Below, in pieces: positions 23,624 to 34,473 of a DNA stretch of 64,000 nucleotides (positions are counted from its first letter, which is position 1; every line of letters starts with the position of its first letter). Under the pieces are notes generated by a model. That model was not told the origin of the DNA and made no database searches. It saw nothing but the letters and a program-made list of their open reading frames with translations. The stretch spans positions 2,232,001 to 2,296,000 of the forward strand of contig NZ_CP110136.1 of assembly GCF_025979705.1 (NCBI RefSeq), given 5' to 3'. The translations under genes and the position numbers were made by a program. This stretch comes from Hymenobacter sp. YIM 151858-1. Its GTDB lineage: Bacteria; Bacteroidota; Bacteroidia; Cytophagales; Hymenobacteraceae.

Positions 23624-25645
23624 TTAGCTCCGGAAAAAGGCCTGGAGCTGATCGAACTCCAGCATCACGAGGGTGCGCTGGCCATCGGGCGTGTAGCCGG
23701 GGGTTTGGCAGGCAAACAGCCGGTCGATGAGGGCCGTCATTTCCACCTCGCTCAGGCGGGCGGCGGCCGCGGCGGCTACGCGGCGCGCGAGGCTGCGGGC
23801 CAGTTGCTCGCGGCGGTCGAGGCGGGCGCGCACGCCCGGCATCCGAAACTGTTCCAGCAAGCCTTCGAGCAACTCCTTTTCGTTGGCGCGGCTGGGCACA
23901 TCCGCGGGCAGGCCTTCTACCACAATGGTGTTGGGCCCAAACTCCGAGAAGCGGAACCCTAGGTCGTGCAGCTCGGTGGTTACCTCGCGCAGCACGGCAA
24001 AGTCGCTGGGCGAAAAAGCCACCGTGCGCGGAAACAGCAGGGTTTGCGAGGCGCTGCTCTCCTCGGCAATCTGCTGCTGGTACTGCTCGTACAAAATCCG
24101 CTCGCGGGCCGCAATGTGGTCAATCATCATCAGCCCCGATTTCACGGGCACCAGCACGTATTGCTGCACCTGCACCACGCGGCGGCTGGGCAACGCGCCC
24201 GGCGCTGCGGCACCGCCCTCGGCGGCGCCGGTGCTGGGGCCGTGCGTAAGCGGCAACTCGGGCGAGGCTGGGGCTGCGGCAGCCGGCGCGGTGGGCACCG
24301 GCGGCAACACCGGAATGGCGGGCAACGGCTCGGGTTTGGCGTCGGGCGCCTCGGCCTCAATGTCATCGAGGGCGCCGGGCTGGCTCAGGGTTTTATAAAA
24401 GTCTTCCAGCGCTTTGCGGGCTTGCTCGGTGGGGCGCGGCGTCAGGGGTTTTTCATCGGTCCAGCGCGTGGCCTCGCGCGTGGGTCGGGCGGGAGCGGCA
24501 GCGGCGGCCATGGCCGCGGCCAAAGCCCCGCCTTCGTTCCCTAGGTTGTGGTGCGCGTTATCATCAGGGTCGGCAAAGTCTGATATCGAGCCCGTGCGCA
24601 GGCCCGCCAGCGGCGCAAAGTTCACGTTGCTCTCGAAGTCCAACGACGGGGCCATGTTGTGCAGACCTAGGGCCTGCTTTACGGCGGCGCGCACAATGGC
24701 GTACACGGTTTTCTCGTCCTCGAACTTGATTTCCGTTTTGGTGGGGTGCACGTTGATGTCGATGGTCTTGGGGTCGAGCTCCAGAAACAGCACGTAAAAC
24801 GGGTGCGTCTCCTTGGGCAGCAGGCCCTCGTAGGCGGCCAGCACCGCGTGGTTCAGGTAGGCCGAGCGGATAAAGCGCCCGTTCACGAAGAAAAACTGGT
24901 CGCCGCGGCTTTTTTTGGCCGATTCGGGCTTGCCGATGTAGCCTTTCACCGAAATAAACGGCGTAACCTCCTCTACCAGCGCCAGCTGCTCCTTGTAGCT
25001 GTTGCCAAGCAACGACACCACGCGCTGGCTGAGCTTGCCGGCCGGCAGGTTAAACACCTCCAGGTCGTTCTGGTACAGCGAAAAGCTGATGTTTGACTTC
25101 GACAGCGCCACGTGCTGAAACTCGTCGAGAATGTGGCGCATTTCCACCGCATTGCTCTTCAGAAAGTTGCGGCGCGCCGGCACGTTGTAAAACAGGTTTT
25201 TTACGGCAATGCTGGTGCCATCGGGGCACGCCGTGGGCTGCTGATTGGCCACCTGCGAGCCTTCTACCAGCAGCTGGGTGCCGGTTTCCTGCGCCCGCAG
25301 CTTCGACTTGATTTCGACCTGGGCCACGGCCGCAATCGAGGCCAGCGCCTCGCCCCGAAACCCGAGGGTACGAATCCGAAACAGGTCCTCCGTCGTACGA
25401 ATCTTACTGGTGGCGTGCCGCTCCAGGCTCATGCGCGCATCCGTAGCCGACATGCCCGAGCCGTTATCTACTACCTGCACCAGCTGCTTGCCGGCCTCCT
25501 TCACGATCAGCTGAATTTGGGTAGCGCCGGCATCCACGGCGTTTTCCAGTAGCTCTTTCACCACCGAAGCCGGGCGCTGCACTACCTCGCCGGCGGCAAT
25601 CTGGTTAGCTAGGTATTCGGGCAGCAGTTGAATGATATCGGACAT
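23624..25645 (-). CDS. mutL: DNA mismatch repair protein MutL
   Basis: ATPase that couples mismatch recognition to strand removal. The 673-residue protein starts MSDIIQLLPEYLANQIAAGE (ATG 25643-25645). GHKL motifs are ELLENAVDAGAT, VVDNGSGMS and TLGFRGEALASIAAV; FFVNGRFI and INVHPTKTEIKFED follow. A Pro/Ala-rich linker covers about residues 370-480 and the C-terminal dimerisation domain ends CQTPGYTPDGQRTLVMLE. The CPDGQ-type motif is incomplete for an endonuclease and no clear DQHAxxE motif is seen (it reads IDHIAARERILYEQY), so nicking activity is uncertain. Confidence 0.95.
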   Translation of the reverse strand: MSDIIQLLPEYLANQIAAGEVVQRPASVVKELLENAVDAGATQIQLIVKEAGKQLVQVVDNGSGMSATDARMSLERHATSKIRTTEDLFRIRTLGFRGEALASIAAVAQVEIKSKLRAQETGTQLLVEGSQVANQQPTACPDGTSIAVKNLFYNVPARRNFLKSNAVEMRHILDEFQHVALSKSNISFSLYQNDLEVFNLPAGKLSQRVVSLLGNSYKEQLALVEEVTPFISVKGYIGKPESAKKSRGDQFFFVNGRFIRSAYLNHAVLAAYEGLLPKETHPFYVLFLELDPKTIDINVHPTKTEIKFEDEKTVYAIVRAAVKQALGLHNMAPSLDFESNVNFAPLAGLRTGSISDFADPDDNAHHNLGNEGGALAAAMAAAAAPARPTREATRWTDEKPLTPRPTEQARKALEDFYKTLSQPGALDDIEAEAPDAKPEPLPAIPVLPPVPTAPAAAAPASPELPLTHGPSTGAAEGGAAAPGALPSRRVVQVQQYVLVPVKSGLMMIDHIAARERILYEQYQQQIAEESSASQTLLFPRTVAFSPSDFAVLREVTTELHDLGFRFSEFGPNTIVVEGLPADVPSRANEKELLEGLLEQFRMPGVRARLDRREQLARSLARRVAAAAAARLSEVEMTALIDRLFACQTPGYTPDGQRTLVMLEFDQLQAFFRS

Positions 25646-25690
25646 AGCAATACGAACCTCAACGGGGGTTGCGTTTGTTCTGATGAAGGG

Positions 25691-25698
25691 CAAAGGTA
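25691..25698 (-). promoter_or_regulatory. -7 element of mutL
   Basis: Minus strand TACCTTTG, exact match, about 45 bases before the mutL start. The -33 position has no clear TTG. Confidence 0.45.
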
Positions 25699-25859
25699 CG
25701 TCACCGCCCGACGGCTTGCGCCACCGGTCTGAGTCAGCCGGACTCAGCATGGGATTTTACCCGTAGCCGCGTCGTAACATTTCCTGAAAATGAACGGCTT
25801 GCTGGTTCCGGCTGTAATTGGTCCCAAATTAGCACTCATCCGCCACGGGAAATAATGCG

Positions 25860-25867
25860 TAAGTTTG
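25860..25867 (+). promoter_or_regulatory. Candidate -7 element of the GH3 gene
   Basis: TAAGTTTG, exact match to TAnnTTTG, on the plus strand between mutL and the GH3 gene. It would give a leader of about 175 bases. Confidence 0.4.
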
Positions 25868-26049
25868 TGGCCAGCTTTTGCTTGCGGGCTTGCTCGTAAG
25901 TTGGTCGGCCATCGTCTTACGGGCTTCGGCCGGTTATTTCCGCTCCGTTTGTTTGGCGCCCTTCCCCGTAGGTTCCGGCCTCCGCAGAAGGGCGCAGATG
26001 CAGGCGGCCGACTTAGCCATTTCATTTACGCGACACGACACAGAGGCCA

Positions 26050-29028
<2,979 letters not shown>

Positions 29029-29081
29029 TTAGAGGGGAAGCGTATTTCTATGTGGTGTGGAACAAGCAACCCCTTGACCGG

Positions 29082-29117
29082 CGCGTCGTCCCTGACCAGG
29101 ACGGCGCGTTCTTTTTT
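29082..29117 (+). terminator. Terminator of the GH3 gene
   Basis: Arms CGCGTCGTCC (29082-29091) and GGACGGCGCG (29099-29108) pair with one G-T, followed by TTCTTTTTT. Confidence 0.8.
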
Positions 29118-29252
29118 GGCGTAACCCACTTCTAACACCTGCTGCGGCCTAGGTCGGCGCGTATAATTCTGCGGGTTTTTCCAACTTGCCGCTGCTTGCG
29201 CTGTTAGGCAGCCAAACCCCTCCTCCTTCTGCCCCTGCTGCACACCCACACT

Positions 29253-30389
29253 ATGAATATTGGCATTGTCTGTTACCCTACTTTCGGCGGCTCGGGTGTA
29301 GTGGCCACCGAGTTGGGCAAAGCCCTGGCGCTGAAGGGCCACCGTGTGCACTTCATCACCTACAGCCAACCCGTTCGGCTCGATTTCTTCAACGAAAACC
29401 TGTTTTACCACGAGGTTTTCATTCCGCCGTACCCGCTGTTTCAGTTTCCGCCCTACGAGCTGGCGCTGGCCAGCAAAATGGTCGACATCGTGCAGAACGA
29501 GAAACTGGATGTACTGCACGTGCACTACGCTATTCCGCACGCCTCGGCGGCGTACATGGCCAAGCAAATTCTGCGCACCAAGGGCATTCAGATTCCGGTA
29601 ATTACCACGCTCCACGGCACCGATATTACCCTGGTGGGCAAAGATGCCTCGTACGAGCCGGTGGTTACGTTCAGCATCAACCAGTCCGATGCCGTTACGT
29701 CGGTTTCGGCTGATTTGAAGGACGAAACCTACCGCTACTTTGCGGTGGAGAAAGACATTGAGGTTATCCCGAACTTCATCAACCTGGAGCGCTTCAAGAA
29801 ACAGCGCAAGGAGCACTTTCGGGCGGCTATTGCGCCCGAGGGCGAAAAGCTGCTGATCCACACCTCCAACTTCCGCTCCGTGAAGCGCGTCGACGACGTG
29901 GTGCGGATTTTTGCCGGGGTGCGCGAGCAAATGCCCGTGAAGCTGCTGCTGGTGGGCGACGGCCCCGACCGCCCGCGCATCGAGAAGCTGTGCCGCGAGC
30001 TGGGCCATTGCCAGGATGTGCGTTTCCTGGGCAAGATGGAAGCCGTGGAAGAGGTACTGAGCATCTCCGACCTGTTCCTGATGCCTTCCGAGAAAGAAAG
30101 CTTTGGCCTGGCGGCCCTGGAGGCCATGGCCTGCGAAGTGCCCGTTATTAGCACCAACGCCGGCGGCATTCCGGAGCTGAACGTGCACGGCCTCACCGGC
30201 ATGGTCAGCAACATCGGCGACGTGCCCGACATGGTACAAAACGCCCTCTACGTGCTCCACGACGATAACCTACCCCGATTTAAGGCCGCCGCCCGCACCC
30301 ACGCCGAAGAGTTTGCCGTGGAGAAGATTGTGCCCCGCTACGAAGCCTGCTACCAGCGCGCCATCGACGCGGTGCTGGCTGGGGTGTAA
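29253..30389 (+). CDS. bshA: N-acetyl-alpha-D-glucosaminyl L-malate synthase
   Basis: First enzyme of bacillithiol synthesis: it transfers GlcNAc from UDP-GlcNAc to malate. The 378-residue GT4 protein has IGIVCYPTFGGSGVVATELG at the start (BshA-specific donor loop), the HVHYAIPHASAAYMA segment, TLHGTDITLVG and the C-terminal E-x7-E region SEKESFGLAALEAMACEVPV. These match BshA better than other GT4 enzymes. The remaining bsh genes are not in this window. Confidence 0.92.
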   Translation: MNIGIVCYPTFGGSGVVATELGKALALKGHRVHFITYSQPVRLDFFNENLFYHEVFIPPYPLFQFPPYELALASKMVDIVQNEKLDVLHVHYAIPHASAAYMAKQILRTKGIQIPVITTLHGTDITLVGKDASYEPVVTFSINQSDAVTSVSADLKDETYRYFAVEKDIEVIPNFINLERFKKQRKEHFRAAIAPEGEKLLIHTSNFRSVKRVDDVVRIFAGVREQMPVKLLLVGDGPDRPRIEKLCRELGHCQDVRFLGKMEAVEEVLSISDLFLMPSEKESFGLAALEAMACEVPVISTNAGGIPELNVHGLTGMVSNIGDVPDMVQNALYVLHDDNLPRFKAAARTHAEEFAVEKIVPRYEACYQRAIDAVLAGV

Positions 30390-30404
30390 AATGGCTCTTT
30401 TCAG

Positions 30405-30526
30405 GTCATCCTTCATCTGTCGTCCGCAAAGCGAAGGACCTTATCGCGGCTGAACAACTGACGTAACACCGTCTTGTTCTTGCGCGATAAGGTCCTTCGC
30501 TTTGCGGACGACAGATGAAGGATGAC
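30405..30526. repeat. GTCAT-type palindrome with 44-bp perfect arms
   Basis: Arms 30405-30448 and 30483-30526 are exact reverse complements around a 34-base loop. The inner part AAAGCGAAGGACCTTATC recurs in the 42.2 kb repeat. It lies between the bshA stop and the end of the convergent 30542 gene, where it could also act as a terminator. Confidence 0.92.
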
Positions 30527-30541
30527 AGCTTTTTAAGGAAC

Positions 30542-31075
30542 CTAAAACAACCCTGCGGCTTCGCGCTTAACGGCGTTTAGCGCCGGGGTGGTGGGGTCGG
30601 TTTCGTCGGCAATCAGGGTTTCGAGCACGCGCTTGGCCAGCTCGGTGCCGCGGGCCTGCTGCTGGTTGGGCAGGGTTTGGTAGGCCTTGTTAATCATGGT
30701 AAGCACGTTTTCCTTGGCCTGCCGCACCTGCGCCCAGGCTTCGGGGCTCATGTAGAGCTGCTGCGAGAGGTTGTGCTCGTACTCAGCCCGGATTTCCTGC
30801 ACCAGCAGGCGGTGGTACTCGGTGGCGGTTTGGCCGGCCGAGCTCAGGCGCACCAGCAGGTTGTTGGGCGTGATGCGCTCGAGCAGCAGCGTTATGCGCT
30901 CGTAAGCTTGCAGCCGGATGGGCAGCACGGTTTTGGCATTCTCGAAGCGCAAGGCAATGAGGCGGCGCTGCTGGTCTTTTTCGAGGTATTGCTGCAGCAG
31001 GAAGTACACCGTGCCGGCCACGATGAGCGCGGGCAAGGTAATCTTGAGCAGGTCGATGATGAGGGCAGTATCCAT
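30542..31075 (-). CDS. Membrane-anchored coiled-coil protein of unknown function
   Basis: A 177-residue protein starting MDTALIIDLLKITLPALIVA (ATG 31073-31075). One N-terminal membrane segment (about 8-30, IVAGTVYFLL) is followed by a helical cytoplasmic part with LEKDQQRRLIALRFENAKTV, LQAYERITLLLERITPNNL and QEIRAEYEHNLSQQLYMS. Similar short anchored proteins are widespread in Bacteroidota without a known function. The -7 box of its promoter faces that of the IscA-type gene. Confidence 0.6.
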   Translation of the reverse strand: MDTALIIDLLKITLPALIVAGTVYFLLQQYLEKDQQRRLIALRFENAKTVLPIRLQAYERITLLLERITPNNLLVRLSSAGQTATEYHRLLVQEIRAEYEHNLSQQLYMSPEAWAQVRQAKENVLTMINKAYQTLPNQQQARGTELAKRVLETLIADETDPTTPALNAVKREAAGLF

Positions 31076-31159
31076 GCGGAAAGAAACACGCCGCGCTGGC
31101 GGCACAGTGGAGGGTAATAGCTGATGCCCTAAAAACGGCGCCAACGCACCTAGGGCCGG

Positions 31160-31167
31160 CAAATATA
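31160..31167 (-). promoter_or_regulatory. -7 element of the 30542 gene
   Basis: Minus strand TATATTTG, exact TAnnTTTG match, about 84 bases before the start; a CCTAGG at 31149 lies just downstream in the leader. Confidence 0.5.
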
Positions 31168-31232
31168 GTACGGTGAACCTGCCGCCTACGGCCGCTGTTA
31201 CGGTATCGTTACGGCTTATGGCACTTGGGCTG

Positions 31233-31240
31233 TATCTTTG
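31233..31240 (+). promoter_or_regulatory. -7 element of the IscA-type gene
   Basis: TATCTTTG, exact match, with TTA at 31209-31211 as a weak -33. It lies about 56 bases before the start codon. Confidence 0.5.
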
Positions 31241-31296
31241 TAGCCCAGGGCGGCAGGCCCTCCCCAACCGAAGATTCTACGCAACAACTTCTGACT

Positions 31297-31653
31297 ATGG
31301 CAACTGCCACGGCTTCCACCAAAACCGCTCCCATCACGCTCACATCGCGCGCACTGGAAGAGGTGAAAAACATTCTCCGCGAGAAGAACGTCCCGGCCGA
31401 GTACGGCCTGCGCGTAGGCGTGCAGGGCGGCGGCTGCTCGGGCCTGAGCTACCTGCTCGGCTTCGACAAAGCCAAGGACCAGGACGAAACCTTCGACGTG
31501 GACGGCGTAAAGCTGATCATGGATAAAAAGCACGCAATGTACGTGTTGGGCATGGAAGTCGACTTCCAGGATGGCCTGAACGCCCGCGGCTTCACCTTCA
31601 GCAACCCCCAGGCCAAAAGCACCTGCGGCTGCGGCTCGTCGTTCTCGGCGTAA
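31297..31653 (+). CDS. HesB/IscA-family iron-sulfur cluster assembly protein
   Basis: A 118-residue A-type carrier that binds and passes Fe-S clusters. The three cysteines are in VQGGGCSGLSY and STCGCGSSF, the family signature. I chose the ATG at 31297 (MATATASTKTAPITLTSRAL); an upstream in-frame ATG at 31225 lies before the promoter box. The N-terminal Thr/Ala-rich segment is a short disordered extension. No other suf or isc gene is nearby, so it is a stand-alone carrier such as SufA or ErpA; which one cannot be decided. Confidence 0.9.
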   Translation: MATATASTKTAPITLTSRALEEVKNILREKNVPAEYGLRVGVQGGGCSGLSYLLGFDKAKDQDETFDVDGVKLIMDKKHAMYVLGMEVDFQDGLNARGFTFSNPQAKSTCGCGSSFSA

Positions 31654-31673
31654 GCCCCTAGGTCGTTTTCAAG

Positions 31674-31713
31674 CCACAAGCCCCGGCAACTGCGCAGTTG
31701 CCGGGGCTTGTGG
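31674..31713 (+). terminator. 40-bp perfect palindrome terminating the IscA-type gene
   Basis: Bases 31674-31693 and 31694-31713 are exact reverse complements with no spacer, followed by TTTT that overlaps the stop of the convergent 31716 gene. The arm core is CCCCGGCAACTGC. Confidence 0.88.
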
Positions 31714-31715
31714 TT

Positions 31716-32351
31716 TTAGCTGAAATCGTAAGGGTAGCCGATTTCCTGCAGGTCGGCTTCGAGTTGGGGCCAATCCTCCAGCTCGGCAATGATGCCGCGC
31801 ACCACCTCCTTGGTAAGTACCTCCCCGCGGTAGATGTGCGCCACGGCACCTAGGGCCAACGGCTGGCGGTCAGTTTCCTCGATGAAATACCCGTTGGCCC
31901 ACTCGGCATAGGTTTCGGGCTTGCCATCGAAGATGTACAGCAGCTCCTCCGAACCGTCTTCGCCGTGGGTGGGCGGGCCGGTTTGCCAACCCGTTTCGGG
32001 CGTGTACCACAAGCAAAACGTGGTGCCGATGGAGCTGACGGGCTCGCCAAACATAAACTCCTCGAACGCTTCGGGCAGCCCGCGCGTCAGCTGCTGTTTA
32101 TCGGCTTGGTCGTAGCCCTCCAGGTAGCCGTTGATGCAGCAACCCTCCTTGCGGAACAGCACCAGCATCTGGTCGCCCTCGCCGTCGTTCATTTCAAACA
32201 GCTCCTCGCCCAGGCCCCAGGCGGGGTCGTAGGTGTGGTAGCGGTATTCCCACTCCTGCGAGTTGATGGCATCGAGCACCGCCAACGATTTGCAGAGGCG
32301 TTGCAGGGTTGGGGCGTCGGGCAGGGCGGCGTAGTTGCGGGTTGAAATCAT
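31716..32351 (-). CDS. Conserved hypothetical protein
   Basis: A 211-residue acidic soluble protein starting MISTRNYAALPDAPTLQRLC (ATG 32349-32351). It contains EWEYRYHTYDPAWGLGEELF, MLVLFRKEGCCINGYLEGYD, TTFCLWYTPETGWQTGP and YADWA-like YAEWANGYFIEE. No signal or membrane segment. It resembles small all-alpha/beta proteins seen in Bacteroidota with no named domain, and I cannot assign a function. Its stop overlaps the T-run of the neighbouring terminator. A CCTAGG at 31849 encodes Leu-Gly. Confidence 0.65.
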   Translation of the reverse strand: MISTRNYAALPDAPTLQRLCKSLAVLDAINSQEWEYRYHTYDPAWGLGEELFEMNDGEGDQMLVLFRKEGCCINGYLEGYDQADKQQLTRGLPEAFEEFMFGEPVSSIGTTFCLWYTPETGWQTGPPTHGEDGSEELLYIFDGKPETYAEWANGYFIEETDRQPLALGAVAHIYRGEVLTKEVVRGIIAELEDWPQLEADLQEIGYPYDFS

Positions 32352-32404
32352 ATGTACAGCGTAATAGCGTTTATGTGCTGAGAAGAACAATTATACCCTA
32401 TCTA

Positions 32405-32857
32405 TTACCGCTTAATGAGCCGATAAAACCCATTACCGTCTTGCCCCATCCGTAGCCCATTGTAGAATACGCTGTTGTACCGAAAGACGTCGAAGCACTT
32501 GCTTTCTTTAATGGTGTAAGTGATGTCGAGCGTGTCGGTATCCATACGATTTAGACGAATGAACAATCGGGCGTCAGATTTGCCATCGAATCCCACGGGG
32601 CGCAGTTCTACCACGCTGCCGGGTCCTGCAACAGACTCGTTATACACGGTGAAGTCAGCCGCTACGCCCTGGTAGCTTATTCTAATCGAGTCGGGGTGGT
32701 ATTGGGAAGTAGAGCGCCCAATCAGGTTTTGACTTGTCGGCGACACTAGCAAGAAGGCCAGCGAACTGTTCGGGGGGTCTACATCATCACATCTGTTACA
32801 GCCAGCCAGGGTAATCGCTGTTAGCAAGCAGGCAATGTTACTTGTGCAATTTTTCAC
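32405..32857 (-). CDS. Small lipoprotein of unknown function
   Basis: A 150-residue protein with a lipoprotein signal (MKNCTSNIACLLTAITLAGC) lipidated at C20. The mature part begins NRCDDVDPPNSS and is predicted beta-rich, with ITYTIKESKCFDVFRYN near the end; three further cysteines may pair in the periplasm. Codon use is less GC-biased than in neighbouring genes. No family is recognised. Confidence 0.6.
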   Translation of the reverse strand: MKNCTSNIACLLTAITLAGCNRCDDVDPPNSSLAFLLVSPTSQNLIGRSTSQYHPDSIRISYQGVAADFTVYNESVAGPGSVVELRPVGFDGKSDARLFIRLNRMDTDTLDITYTIKESKCFDVFRYNSVFYNGLRMGQDGNGFYRLIKR

Positions 32858-32975
32858 GTGACAATGGGTTGTGGATGCGGTGGCTGTTGAAGCCCGACAT
32901 GCGTAAACTAATGCGTACCAGCGCGTGGCGCAGGCACTGACCGAGCCGGATGCCCGGCTTCATCCCTAGGTTAGT

Positions 32976-33875
32976 TCAATACGTCTTCGTCATATCGGCC
33001 GGCACCACCAGCACATAGTCTGCTTTTTTCAGGTGCTCCTTATCAAGCTTGCCGAGTTGCTCCTGCGTTACGGTGCTGATGGTAAGAATGCGTAGCTGAG
33101 GCTCGGCCTGGCGCAGGTACCACACAATGCCGTCGTGGTTATCGGAGTGGTACGCGCCGTTTAGGTGCAGCAGCAATTGGCCGGGCTGGCGGCTTTGGCG
33201 GATGAAGTGCGCCATGGTGGCGTCTTTGAGGGCCTGGGCCTGCACAATGTTTTGCACGCCGGCTGCGTGGGCCGCGTCGCCGCCGAACATCTTAAACATA
33301 TTCTGGTAGCCGGGCAGGTTGTAATCGACCTTGATGGGCAAGGGCGCCACCCACTTTTTCTCGTCGGCACCTAGGGCATCGAGGGCCGTGAGGCTGCCCT
33401 TGGCTACTTGCTGCGCGAAGCGGCGGGGCACGTTGGTGCCCACCACGCGCAGCTTCTGTTGCCTGGCCAGTAGCAGCAGGGGCTTGTAGTCGGTGGGGTA
33501 ATTGGGCCAGGGGCGGCTTTGCTCCTCAAACGCTTTGTCGTCCAGCTCGCCCACGTTGTACTGCTCCACCAGGGGCTGCACGTCGCGCTCGAACATTTCC
33601 AGACCTAGGACCAGCTGCCCCGCTTTGCGCTGCGCCAGCTCCTTGGCCACCTGCAGCTCCAGCCAGTGCGCCATGGGGTCGTTGTGCTGCTCGCCGAACA
33701 GCACCACATCGGCCCCAGCCAGCTCCTTGGTCATCCGGCCGAATGATACCGGCTTGCCATCGGCCGTGAAGAGGCGGTAGGCGGGCCGGTCGTCGGTGTT
33801 GTCGGGGCCGGAGCCGGTTGCAGAAGCCGTTGCCGTAGCGAGCATAAACAGAGCAGCAAGCAAAACTCGAATCAT
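32976..33875 (-). CDS. ChaN-family (haem-binding uptake) protein
   Basis: A 299-residue exported protein (signal MIRVLLAALFMLATATASAT). The ChaN core is ADVVLFGEQHNDPMAHWLEL, LVLGLEMFERDVQPLVEQY, PLLLLARQQKLRVVGTNVPR and LLLHLNGAYHSDNHDGIVWY. Family members bind haem through tyrosines and histidines and are linked to iron uptake, but many paralogues have no proven role. No iron-uptake genes are adjacent. CCTAGG sites at 33370 and 33604 encode Leu-Gly. Confidence 0.85.
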   Translation of the reverse strand: MIRVLLAALFMLATATASATGSGPDNTDDRPAYRLFTADGKPVSFGRMTKELAGADVVLFGEQHNDPMAHWLELQVAKELAQRKAGQLVLGLEMFERDVQPLVEQYNVGELDDKAFEEQSRPWPNYPTDYKPLLLLARQQKLRVVGTNVPRRFAQQVAKGSLTALDALGADEKKWVAPLPIKVDYNLPGYQNMFKMFGGDAAHAAGVQNIVQAQALKDATMAHFIRQSRQPGQLLLHLNGAYHSDNHDGIVWYLRQAEPQLRILTISTVTQEQLGKLDKEHLKKADYVLVVPADMTKTY

Positions 33876-33905
33876 AGTAGCGAGCAGCCCGACGCTGCCT
33901 GTGTG

Positions 33906-34376
33906 TTAGTCCCAATCGTCGCCTTCGGCACCCATGCCAATAAGCCAATAGGGCGCACAGGTTACGGTATTGCGCGAGGCACTGTTCAACTCCACCCGAT
34001 CTACCACGCGGCCGTTTACCAGCATTTCCAGTTTCAGCCAACTGTTGGCAGCGGGCTGGAGCGCGCTGCTGCAGCTTACGTTGCGCAGGGCAATGGCGGC
34101 ATCCAGGTGGTCGTACCAGCCAAACTCGCCCAGGTTGTACGTGCTATCGGCCCGCACGGCGTAGGTGTAGTGGCCGCTGGGGCCGGGCTGGGGGTTGGTG
34201 GTGGTGTTTCGTACCGAGGTGTAGTGCATTTCGGCGCCCAGGCCGGCGAGGTTCTGGCCGGTAACCCGCAGCGCAACGGTGTATTTTACCTTGTCCTTCA
34301 GCGGATCATCGTCGCAGCTTGCCAGCAAAGCCAGCACCAGCAACACCAGCAAGGGCGCGCGCAGCAGTTGTTTCAT
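33906..34376 (-). CDS. Small lipoprotein of unknown function
   Basis: A 156-residue protein with lipobox LLASCDDD (lipidated at C21). The mature part looks like a beta-sandwich: VKYTVALRVTGQNLAGLGAE, GHYTYAVRADSTYNLG and LKLEMLVNGRVVDRVELN, resembling small Ig-like lipoproteins. It lies 30 bases upstream of the ChaN-like gene, so the two may be one transcript. A -7-like box lies four bases before its start codon. Confidence 0.65.
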   Translation of the reverse strand: MKQLLRAPLLVLLVLALLASCDDDPLKDKVKYTVALRVTGQNLAGLGAEMHYTSVRNTTTNPQPGPSGHYTYAVRADSTYNLGEFGWYDHLDAAIALRNVSCSSALQPAANSWLKLEMLVNGRVVDRVELNSASRNTVTCAPYWLIGMGAEGDDWD

Positions 34377-34380
34377 GCCC

Positions 34381-34388
34381 CAAAGTAA
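34381..34388 (-). promoter_or_regulatory. -7-like element next to the lipoprotein start codon
   Basis: The minus strand reads TTACTTTG, one mismatch from TAnnTTTG, then GGGC and the ATG. The same ten bases CAAAGTAACG occur before grpE at 40291. Confidence 0.35.
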
Positions 34389-34417
34389 CGATTAGAAACT
34401 ACCTCGGCCGTAAAGCA

Positions 34418-34450
34418 CCGAAGCCCTTCCTAGGTCAGGAAGGGCTTCGG
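34418..34450 (-). terminator. Hairpin between the ABC permease end and the lipoprotein
   Basis: Perfect 14-bp arms CCGAAGCCCTTCCT and AGGAAGGGCTTCGG around a five-base loop. CCTAGG (34429) spans the stem-loop junction. It lies upstream of the 33906 gene and downstream of the permease gene read leftward is at 34474, so it probably ends the ABC transcript. Confidence 0.7.
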
Positions 34451-34473
34451 TTATCAAGGGAGCAAGCAAGCGG

